Source: Pseudomonadales bacterium | GTDB lineage: Bacteria > Pseudomonadota > Gammaproteobacteria > Pseudomonadales > Moraxellaceae | DNA: 8,845 nucleotides | Direction of reading: 5' to 3' | Assembly: GCA_013043915.1 (NCBI GenBank) | Contig: JABEVH010000298.1 | Span: 1 to 8,845 of the forward strand | Part shown: positions 1 to 4,799 of the stretch, in pieces | Layout of the letters: the number at the start of each line of letters is the position of its first letter | How positions within the stretch are numbered: the stretch's first letter is position 1 | Notes under the pieces: model-generated | The model's database searches: none | What the model saw: the letters and a program-made list of their open reading frames with translations, nothing else | Told to the model about the DNA's origin: nothing | Position numbers and translations under genes: made by a program

Positions 1-147
1 AATTAGGCAATAATGACGTGCCCCCACAAGAATTTTAGAAACGAAACCGTAACCCCTTGATTTTATTAGGCACCACCAGCAGAAATGACCGTTTTTGACA
101 TGAATGGTGTCGAACTCGGGGTGCCTACACACCCTTGGCGTACGGAC
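1..147 (-). other. Open reading frame running off the left edge, status unknown
   Basis: On the minus strand a frame opens right after a TAA at 150-148 and runs without a stop for 49 codons to the window edge. Its translation includes the stretch FDTIHVKNGHFCWWC. I do not recognise the product. There is no ribosome binding site or convincing start codon, and 49 stop-free codons can occur by chance. A second minus frame in the same stretch (reading VGTPSSTPFMSKTVISAGGA before a TAA) also looks protein-like. The region could therefore be a decayed, frameshifted coding sequence rather than a live gene. Confidence 0.15.
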
Positions 148-156
148 TTACCGTAA

Positions 157-330
157 TTAGCTGAATACCCCACTTACAGAATCTTCGATAAGGATGGCGC
201 GGACGGACGGAATTTCCCATAACTTGTCCGTGCCTCGATAGCTGATGCCACCAACGCCATTGCCGGCCTTAATCATCTGGCTTAAGTTGCGCAGGACAGA
301 CTGCCACCTGTTCATGCCTGCGGCAGCCAT
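157..330 (-). CDS. Small hypothetical ORF (57 aa), possibly a remnant
   Basis: A minus-strand ATG-to-TAA frame of 57 codons, with an alternative in-frame ATG at 315. The central part reads RNLSQMIKAGNGVGGISYRG. No signal peptide, membrane segment or known motif is visible, and no Shine-Dalgarno sequence precedes either ATG. It lies downstream of the broken tnpB on the same strand. It could be a fragment of the lost transposon 3' part, of the gene into which the element jumped, or a chance frame. I saw none of the TnpB landmarks (CxxC zinc finger, DRD RuvC III motif) in it, so a TnpB origin is only a possibility. Confidence 0.2.
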   Translation of the reverse strand: MAAAGMNRWQSVLRNLSQMIKAGNGVGGISYRGTDKLWEIPSVRAILIEDSVSGVFS

Positions 331-376
331 GCACTAGATCGGCAGTTGCCTGCCGGTCTAAAACAAAGTCTAGTGC
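331..376. repeat. Nested inverted repeats / strong hairpin beside broken tnpB
   Basis: Positions 335-345 and 350-360 form an 11-bp stem (TAGATCGGCAG against CTGCCGGTCTA, one T-G pair) closed by the four-base loop TTGC. An outer perfect 8-bp inverted repeat, GCACTAGA (331-338) and TCTAGTGC (369-376), partly competes with it for the same bases. Neither strand has a T-run after the stem, so it does not look like an ordinary rho-independent terminator. It sits just beyond the tnpB truncation and could be an IS end structure or the end of another small mobile sequence. The structure is clear; its role is inference. Confidence 0.6.
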
Positions 377-383
377 CTAAAAT

Positions 384-629
384 CTAAAGGAAAGAACAGA
401 CTGATAGCCTTTGAAACTCGCTACTGCGTAATTTCTTATCAGCGATGGTTCGTGCACGTTGCCAGTCTTTAGATTGCTTTAGCAGTCCATGCCGACGTAG
501 TGCTTCGCCTAATGTGGCGTTATACAAACGCCTACCAGCTTCCATACGCGCAACCAATGTCCGATCTTCGCCGGGTTTTACAACTAGGGGGAGCGTGAGA
601 ACAAAAGTGGGCGTACCCGTGCGCTTCAT
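384..629 (-). pseudogene. tnpB: tnpB fragment, N-terminal part of an IS605 OrfB/TnpB RNA-guided nuclease
   Basis: An 81-residue frame beginning MKRTGTPTFVLTLPLVVKPG matches the usual start of IS605-type OrfB proteins, including the N-terminal helical region around RLYNATLGEALRR (about residues 34-46). Intact family members have roughly 400 residues or more. Here the frame departs from the family pattern near residue 70 and stops at TAG. The RuvC-like catalytic acidic residues and the C-terminal CxxC zinc finger are absent, so no nuclease can be made. The ATG overlaps the tnpA TGA in the sequence ATGA, implying translational coupling. I could not find the missing C-terminal part in any frame of 1-383, which suggests a deletion rather than a simple frameshift. 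Confidence 0.8.
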
Positions 630-1033
630 TTGTGCTTTTTCTGCTCAATGCATTGTTTAACCACTTCAAGTGGGGCACCGCCTATTGTCGATACAAAGTA
701 ACTATTCGTCCACAAGGTTGGAAGGCGGGACTTTATCCACTTAAACTCTTCGCGTATCAATCTGGATGACCGGCCCTTCATCAGTTTAATCAGGCGGTGT
801 ATCCCAAATTGCGGGTCAACCTCTACCCGTAAATGCACATGGTCGGGCATGACCGCAAGCTCCAATATCTCAGAATCATATTCAGCAGCTACGTCTTGTA
901 TAATTTCTTTCAACCGAACATCAACGCCTTCTACCAAAACCGGACAGCGATACTTAGGACACCATATAACGTGGTACTTGCAGGAATAAACAACATTCAA
1001 GTTGCTCTTGTAATTTATAGTGTAATCGCTCAT
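626..1033 (-). CDS. tnpA: IS200/IS605-family Y1 HUH transposase TnpA, probably inactive
   Basis: A 135-residue protein of the usual family length. Family members cut and rejoin single-stranded DNA at the element ends through a tyrosine-DNA intermediate, with an HUH pair holding a divalent metal. The N-terminal core reads CKYHVIWCPKYRCPVL (18-33), the HUH motif is HVH at 65-67 within MPDHVHL, and the conserved WTNSYFVSTIGG segment lies at 108-119. In the helix that normally carries the nucleophile (VVKQYIExQ in the family) this protein reads VVKQCIEQ, so residue 128 is Cys, encoded by TGC at 652-650; one A-to-G change from TAC would explain it. The metal site is intact but the nucleophile is not. 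No clear Shine-Dalgarno precedes the ATG, which lies just downstream of a probable promoter. The end overlaps tnpB by four bases. Confidence 0.93.
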   Translation of the reverse strand: MSDYTINYKSNLNVVYSCKYHVIWCPKYRCPVLVEGVDVRLKEIIQDVAAEYDSEILELAVMPDHVHLRVEVDPQFGIHRLIKLMKGRSSRLIREEFKWIKSRLPTLWTNSYFVSTIGGAPLEVVKQCIEQKKHK

Positions 1034-1049
1034 ATAACTATATATATAG

Positions 1050-1076
1050 AAGACAGATGTATAATTAAAGACAGAT
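1050..1076. repeat. 9-bp direct repeat AAGACAGAT in the tnpA promoter
   Basis: AAGACAGAT occurs at 1050-1058 and again at 1068-1076, an 18-base period. One copy lies at the probable -10/start region and the other inside the promoter spacer. It could be a protein binding site, or a duplication in the AT-rich end of the element. Confidence 0.5.
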
Positions 1077-1085
1077 CTAAGTCAA
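1058..1085 (-). promoter_or_regulatory. Probable sigma-70 promoter for tnpA
   Basis: Reading the minus strand, TTGACT (1085-1080) is followed after 16 bases by TATACA (1063-1058). This places transcription start near position 1050, about 17 bases before the tnpA ATG at 1033. The leader is AT-rich and has no evident Shine-Dalgarno sequence, consistent with the weak expression usual for this family. The assignment rests only on match to consensus and position. Confidence 0.45.
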
Positions 1086-1095
1086 AAACAACTTC

Positions 1096-1138
1096 CCGCT
1101 TTCCTTCCCCCATAGCTAAAGCAAGGGAATGCTCGCGG
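1096..1138. repeat. Bulged hairpin, candidate IS end recognised by TnpA
   Basis: The plus strand can fold with an outer CCGC/GCGG stem (1096-1099 with 1135-1138), an inner TTCCC/GGGAA stem (1105-1109 with 1125-1129) and an apical GCT-AA-AGC (1115-1122). Subterminal imperfect hairpins are the TnpA recognition sites of this family. The site lies 63 bases upstream of the tnpA start and just inside a GTTGAAC (1145-1151). Its plus-strand sequence reminded me of structures found after tnpB in other elements, so its orientation relative to tnpA-tnpB is a puzzle. The fold is visible; the assignment as the left end is inference. Confidence 0.5.
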
Positions 1139-1210
1139 AGATGGGTTGAACAAATGCTTGACGGCAATGATGAGTATTTCATTTAGACTACCTTTTTCCG
1201 GGATAACCAT

Positions 1211-1249
1211 TGAGGCATTTCAATTCAATGACGTACTCTGCCTGCCTCA
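1211..1249. repeat. 7-bp inverted repeat at the 3' end of the LTxxQ gene
   Basis: TGAGGCA (1211-1217) and TGCCTCA (1243-1249) are perfect inverted repeats separated by 25 bases; the second covers the stop codon of the LTxxQ gene. A stem here could end or protect the transcript, but the loop is long and no T-run follows on either strand, so I do not call it a terminator. Confidence 0.3.
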
Positions 1250-1705
1250 TTTGCTTTCCATTTTCATGTGACCATGCTTATGACCACCACGACGAAACAG
1301 GGCATCGGCAGTCTTTTTCTGTGCATCCGACAGGCTGGCATAAAGCGTGGCAAACACCGGAACTAGTTTTTTGACTCCATCAGCATGCTCCTCAGAAATA
1401 TCGCTATAAGATTTAAGGTTGTCTACAGCGTTCATCTCCTTTTCATGTTCAGATCTTGCGTGGATCAACGCGTCCATGTTTTTAGCATCGTCAAGCATGA
1501 TCTGTTTAACCTTATTCCATTGCACTTCCTGTGCAGCCGTGATGTTAAGTTTGCTATGCATCTCCTTAACTCGCATTTCAACATGGTCCTCGTGCGTATT
1601 CATGTTAGAAGCGAAAACTACGCCCGAAGTGAAAGCCATCGCTATAACCAAGGCTGATATCGTCAATAGGGGGGCACGAGCATACTGCTGAGTGTTTATT
1701 TTCAT
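1247..1705 (-). CDS. Spy/CpxP-like periplasmic LTxxQ-motif protein
   Basis: A 152-residue secreted protein. The N-terminus has a basic start, a hydrophobic core (about 11-29) and a likely signal peptidase site after VFA at 32. The mature part is mostly helical and carries two LTxxQ-like motifs, LNITAAQ (53-59) and LSDAQ (125-129), the signature of Spy/CpxP/Zra-like periplasmic chaperone or metal-stress proteins. The tail GGHKHGHMKM (140-149) is rich in His and Met and may bind metal ions; this is inference. The ATG at 1705 is preferred because GGAG lies seven bases before it. An in-frame ATG two codons earlier is too close to that site, and a frame extension to 1741 has no site. No two-component partner adjoins it; the nearest kinase is about 6 kb away. 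The family assignment is fairly safe, the exact role is not. Confidence 0.8.
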   Translation of the reverse strand: MKINTQQYARAPLLTISALVIAMAFTSGVVFASNMNTHEDHVEMRVKEMHSKLNITAAQEVQWNKVKQIMLDDAKNMDALIHARSEHEKEMNAVDNLKSYSDISEEHADGVKKLVPVFATLYASLSDAQKKTADALFRRGGHKHGHMKMESK

Positions 1706-1718
1706 GGTCATTCTCCAG

Positions 1719-1728
1719 ATAGGCCTAT
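1719..1728. promoter_or_regulatory. Palindrome ATAGGCCTAT next to the LTxxQ gene ribosome site
   Basis: A perfect 10-bp palindrome lies directly before the GGAG ribosome binding site (1712-1715) of the LTxxQ gene. It could be an operator or a small stem affecting translation, but ten self-complementary bases can arise by chance. I could not place a convincing -35/-10 pair in 1730-1881, so the promoter of this gene is undetermined. Read-through from the tRNA gene upstream on the same strand is possible. Confidence 0.25.
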
Positions 1729-1881
1729 GCGCCCTAGCCAATGCCAGAATTACGCGTGGTCATTGTTTCAATTTGTATGAAAGAGCTCAGTGTGATGGAA
1801 CACATAGCGCGAGATTACCTGCAACCAGTTGTTCCTGTATAAATTGAGAAACTATCTAAAGAATTAACTTGTTGATCTATA

Positions 1882-1958
1882 TGGCGCGCCCGGCGGGATT
1901 CGAACCCACGACCCCTGGCTTCGGAGGCCAGTACTCTATCCAGCTGAGCTACGGGCGC
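1882..1958 (-). tRNA. tRNA-Arg (anticodon CCG)
   Basis: A complete 77-base tRNA on the minus strand. The acceptor stem is GCGCCCG with CGGGCGC, followed by discriminator G and an encoded CCA. The D-arm region reads GCTCAGCTGGATAGAG, and the anticodon stem CTGGC/GCCAG encloses the loop CTCCGAA, giving anticodon CCG for arginine CGG codons. The T-arm contains GGTTCGAATCC. No integrase gene or duplicated tRNA 3' end was seen beside it, so there is no sign that it serves as an integration site here. Confidence 0.97.
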
Positions 1959-1973
1959 TGGAGGGAGCCGTAT

Positions 1974-2004
1974 GTTATCTTTTTTGCTGATCATCGTCCA
2001 TCAA
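1974..2004 (-). promoter_or_regulatory. Possible promoter of tRNA-Arg
   Basis: On the minus strand, TTGATG (2004-1999) is followed after 19 bases by GATAAC (1979-1974), 15 bases before the tRNA 5' end. The stretch between the -10 and the tRNA is GC-rich (GGCTCCCTCC), as in growth-rate-controlled stable-RNA promoters. The spacer is longer than ideal and the -10 matches only four of six bases. Confidence 0.35.
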
Positions 2005-2009
2005 GATAC

Positions 2010-2022
2010 ATGCTTTAAGCAT
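2010..2022. promoter_or_regulatory. Short palindrome upstream of tRNA promoter
   Basis: ATGCTT-T-AAGCAT is a perfect 6+1+6 inverted repeat directly upstream of the possible tRNA -35 element. It could be a regulator site or chance. Nothing else clear was seen in 2023-2181. Confidence 0.25.
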
Positions 2023-2181
2023 CGCGGTGACTCATTCTTATGCTGACGTCCCTCATGGCATTGTTTCACGGCTACTATGCGCTTAACGAGACCTCATGAC
2101 CGTTTTTACCTGATTTCATGAAAACCCAGTGACATCTCTCGCTCTTTACCCTGTTTTCTTGGCAGTATGAGATCGCTTTCA

Positions 2182-2212
2182 TTGACGATCTTTCAATCTT
2201 TCCGGTTATACT
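2182..2212 (+). promoter_or_regulatory. Probable promoter of the cytochrome gene
   Basis: TTGACG (2182-2187) and TATACT (2207-2212) lie 19 bases apart and 38 bases before the cytochrome ATG. Both hexamers match sigma-70 consensus well (five of six each); the spacer is two bases longer than the optimum. The gene has a good Shine-Dalgarno sequence, AGAGGAAG at 2240-2247. Confidence 0.5.
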
Positions 2213-2249
2213 CTGTTCGTTATTTTTGAACTGGCGCCGAGAGGAAGTT

Positions 2250-2693
2250 ATGGTCAAGACATTTGCGATGCTTGCGGTTTTGCTAGGCTGTGGTTCGGCT
2301 TGGGCAACTGATGAAGGAACTAATCAGGACACTTTGGCCGAGCGTATCGCGCCTGTGGGTCAGGTATGTATAGAAGGTAAGCCTTGTGCGGCAGCCACCG
2401 CTGCAGCAGCCATTGCTTCAGCCCCTGCTGCCCCTGCAGCAGCCGCCACCCGCACGCCCGAACAGCTGGTGCAACAAGTTTGCTCCGGATGTCATGGCTC
2501 CGGAGTCATGGGTGCTCCCAAAATTGGGAACAAGGCTGATTGGGCACCTCGTATCGCCAAGGGCATGGATACGCTACTTAACCATGCGATCAACGGGTTT
2601 AACAACAAGATGCCTCCGCGAGGCACCTGCGCGACCTGTACCGATGATGAGATCAAGGCTGCCATTCAATACATGACGGACAAGAGTCGCTAA
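2250..2693 (+). CDS. Periplasmic c-type cytochrome, cytochrome c5-like
   Basis: A 147-residue mono-haem cytochrome carrying electrons in the periplasm. Residues 1-19 form a signal peptide ending AWA. The segment ERIAPVGQVCIEGKPC (31-46) is followed by an Ala/Pro-rich linker (47-67) and the haem domain. Haem attachment is CSGCH at 78-82, with His82 as one axial ligand; Met121 in KMPPRG is the expected second ligand. Cys127 and Cys130 (CATC) match the cysteine pair typical of the c5 family, and Cys40/Cys46 form an additional possible disulfide in the N-terminal segment. The ATG at 2250 is chosen for its Shine-Dalgarno sequence; an in-frame ATG at 2226 would put eight charged residues before the signal peptide. 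The stop overlaps the rep stop by four bases in convergent orientation. Redox partners are not in the window. Confidence 0.93.
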   Translation: MVKTFAMLAVLLGCGSAWATDEGTNQDTLAERIAPVGQVCIEGKPCAAATAAAAIASAPAAPAAAATRTPEQLVQQVCSGCHGSGVMGAPKIGNKADWAPRIAKGMDTLLNHAINGFNNKMPPRGTCATCTDDEIKAAIQYMTDKSR

Positions 2694-4708
2694 TCATCAC
2701 CCAACAGCTGGCGCAAGCCATCCAGATGTGCACGCGCCAGCTGTTTCTTCTCTTCCGGACTGCGCTCCGGTCCACGACCTTCCCAATCCAGATCATCGAC
2801 TGGCAATTCATCCAGAAACCTGGATGATGTGGTCGGTTTATTGGCTCCTGCTGACTTGCGCGTCTGGGCATAGGTCAAGGTCAGAGTTTCACGTGCTCGC
2901 GTGATACCCACATACATTAAACGTCGCTCTTCTTCGATGGTATTGGCTTCAATACTATTGCGGTGTGGCAGCAAATCCTCCTCCAGCCCCATGATATAGA
3001 CATGAGGAAACTCCAGCCCCTTGGCCGCATGTAACGTCATCAACTGAACACGATCGGTATCATCCTCCTTTTCCTGATTTTCCAGCAAATCACGCAAAAC
3101 CATACGCCGTATAACCAATTCTAAGCGCTTATCCTCTTCAGATTCTGCCCGCTCCTGCACTGATAACAGCGAGGCCAGAAACTGCTGTACGTTCTCCAGG
3201 CGACGTTCCGCCTGAGTAGGTGTCAGGCTGGACTGGCTCAACCAGGATTCATAGTCGATATCGATCAGCATCTGCCGAATCGCCTGTACTTCATTGGATT
3301 CCAGTATTTCACGAGCGGTCTGCATCAACCAGCCATGAAACTCATGCACCGCATTGAGCTGACGACCGCTCAAATGCGCTGACAACCCCATTTCATCACA
3401 GGCAGCAAGCATCGAGACCCCGCGATGCTGAGCGTAACTACCGAGCTTTTCCAGAGTCGATGGGCCGATGTCACGGCGCGGCGTATTCACCACCCTTAAA
3501 AAGGCGTTGTCATCATCCGGGTTAATGATCAAGCGCAGATAGGCCATGATGTCCTTGATTTCATTGCGCGAAAAAAAGGATGTTCCGCCGGAGACCCGAT
3601 AAGGAATTTGTAATTTCTGCAACTCAAGTTCAAGCACACGTGATTGGAAGTTTCCACGGTACAGCACAGCAAAATCTTTAAATCCTGCTCGGCGTAGCAT
3701 TTTGCCATTGAGAATCTCCATGGCTATGCGCTCAGCTTCGGCCTGTTCAGTCCGGCACCCCAGCACGCGTATCCGATCACCTATGCCGTGCTCACTCCAT
3801 AACCTTTTTTCAAATACATGGGGGTTATTGGCGATAACATGATTAGCTAAGCGCAAAATACGTGAGGTAGAGCGGTAGTTCTGTTCTAGCTTGACTACTT
3901 TGATACTTGGGAAATCATCCAACAATTGCGCCATGTTCTCAGGACGGGCGCCCCGCCAGGCGTAGATGCTTTGATCGTCATCACCTACGGCAGTAAAGTT
4001 GGCCTGTAACCCCACCAGCAAACGCACCATCTCGTACTGTGTCATGTTGGTATCCTGATACTCATCGACCAACAAGTAACGTACACGCTGCTGCCAACGC
4101 TCTCTGACCTCATCACGATCACGGAGCAGTAACGTGGGGCGCAATATGAGATCATCAAAATCCACGGCATTGTAGGCCCGCATATGCCGATCGTATTCAA
4201 CATAGACCTGAGCAGCCAAAGCCTCTTCCTGAGTCTGCACAGCAGCTATCGCTTCCTCGGGACGCAATAAGCGGTTTTTAAATTCTGAAATCTGATAACG
4301 CACCTGATCAATACGATCTACGGCTGAGGCCAGCTCACGCTGCATCAGTTCAGCTAGCAAACTACGGGTATCTTCCCCATCAAAGATAGAGAAATTGGCT
4401 TTGAGGCCAGCAGCAGCAAGTTCTTTACGCAAAAACTCCAAGCCCAGAGCATGGAACGTCGAGACGGTAAGCCCCCTAGCATCCTGCCCTTTTAGCAAAC
4501 GCCCAACGCGTTCACGCATTTCACGGGCCGCCTTATTGGTAAAGGTGACGGCCACGATACGTGATGCCGGGATACCGCAGGTCCCGGCGAGATAGGCAAT
4601 TTTTTGCGTAATGACTGAGGTTTTTCCGGACCCGGCACCAGCTAACACCAAGACCGGACCGGAAATGGCTTTGACGGCTTCAAGCTGACGTGGATTGAGG
4701 GATTGCAT
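2690..4708 (-). CDS. rep: ATP-dependent DNA helicase Rep (superfamily 1A)
   Basis: A 672-residue protein, essentially the same length as E. coli Rep (673) and collinear with it. Rep moves 3' to 5' on single-stranded DNA, assists forks past bound proteins and takes part in restart. Visible motifs in order: Q motif region LNPRQLEAV (4-12), Walker A AGAGSGKT (23-30), motif Ia TFTNKAAREM (55-64), Walker B VDEYQDTN (214-221), motif III GDDDQSIYAWRGA (242-254), motif IV LEQNYRS (274-280), GGTSFFSRNEIKD (374-386), motif V TLHAAKGLEFPHVY (558-571) and motif VI EERRLMYVGITRA (593-605). UvrD and PcrA are close relatives, but length and wording such as DYESWL (485-490) favour Rep. No strong Shine-Dalgarno is seen before the ATG. 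It diverges from the DUF748 gene and is probably a single-gene unit. Confidence 0.96.
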   Translation of the reverse strand: MQSLNPRQLEAVKAISGPVLVLAGAGSGKTSVITQKIAYLAGTCGIPASRIVAVTFTNKAAREMRERVGRLLKGQDARGLTVSTFHALGLEFLRKELAAAGLKANFSIFDGEDTRSLLAELMQRELASAVDRIDQVRYQISEFKNRLLRPEEAIAAVQTQEEALAAQVYVEYDRHMRAYNAVDFDDLILRPTLLLRDRDEVRERWQQRVRYLLVDEYQDTNMTQYEMVRLLVGLQANFTAVGDDDQSIYAWRGARPENMAQLLDDFPSIKVVKLEQNYRSTSRILRLANHVIANNPHVFEKRLWSEHGIGDRIRVLGCRTEQAEAERIAMEILNGKMLRRAGFKDFAVLYRGNFQSRVLELELQKLQIPYRVSGGTSFFSRNEIKDIMAYLRLIINPDDDNAFLRVVNTPRRDIGPSTLEKLGSYAQHRGVSMLAACDEMGLSAHLSGRQLNAVHEFHGWLMQTAREILESNEVQAIRQMLIDIDYESWLSQSSLTPTQAERRLENVQQFLASLLSVQERAESEEDKRLELVIRRMVLRDLLENQEKEDDTDRVQLMTLHAAKGLEFPHVYIMGLEEDLLPHRNSIEANTIEEERRLMYVGITRARETLTLTYAQTRKSAGANKPTTSSRFLDELPVDDLDWEGRGPERSPEEKKQLARAHLDGLRQLLGDD

Positions 4709-4783
4709 AACAAACAGATCGTGGCTACGGAAGAATAGTCTAGCAATTCATCACCAAGTTCGTCAGACTTGATTTTTTCTCAG

Positions 4784-4791
4784 GGGAGGAG
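4784..4791 (+). promoter_or_regulatory. Ribosome binding site deciding the DUF748 gene start
   Basis: GGGAGGAG lies eight bases before the ATG at 4800. An in-frame TTG at 4794 is only two bases after it, too close for normal initiation, so the ATG is preferred. The 91-base gap to rep must hold both divergent promoters, but I could not identify convincing hexamers for either gene. Confidence 0.7.
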
Positions 4792-4799
4792 CCTTGAAT

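Larger units (their letters stand above)
384..1148 (-). mobile_element. Degenerate IS200/IS605-family insertion sequence (approximate ends)
   Basis: The element contains a Y1 HUH transposase gene followed by a tnpB start in the same orientation with an ATGA overlap, the layout of IS200/IS605 elements in which tnpA precedes tnpB. The right limit is set at a candidate end where a bulged hairpin (1096-1138) is followed by GTTGAAC. The left limit is only the premature tnpB stop; the true right end of the element (RE) was not identified and the rest of tnpB appears deleted. Such elements have no terminal inverted repeats and make no target duplication, so exact ends need comparison with an intact copy. 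Loss of the TnpA nucleophile and of most of TnpB indicates it cannot move by itself. Confidence 0.75.

Noticed and set aside
73..80. Minus-strand GCTGGTGG, identical to the E. coli Chi site
   Set aside because: An eight-base match in an organism whose Chi sequence is unknown carries little weight.
331..376. Rho-independent terminator or integron attC site
   Set aside because: No T-run follows the stem on either strand, and the attC core consensus (RYYYAAC/GTTRRRY) is absent.
833..1186. 117-codon plus-strand frame across tnpA and its upstream end
   Set aside because: Most of it is antisense to tnpA; the remainder reads through the AT-rich leader and hairpin. No ribosome site or recognisable domain.
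1882..1958. tRNA-Arg as an integration site of a genomic island
   Set aside because: No integrase gene and no repeated tRNA 3' segment were seen in the window; the nearby IS is of a type that does not target tRNA genes.
2075..2257. 60-codon minus-strand frame before the cytochrome gene
   Set aside because: It covers the probable cytochrome promoter and start in antisense, and has no ribosome site or protein-like composition.
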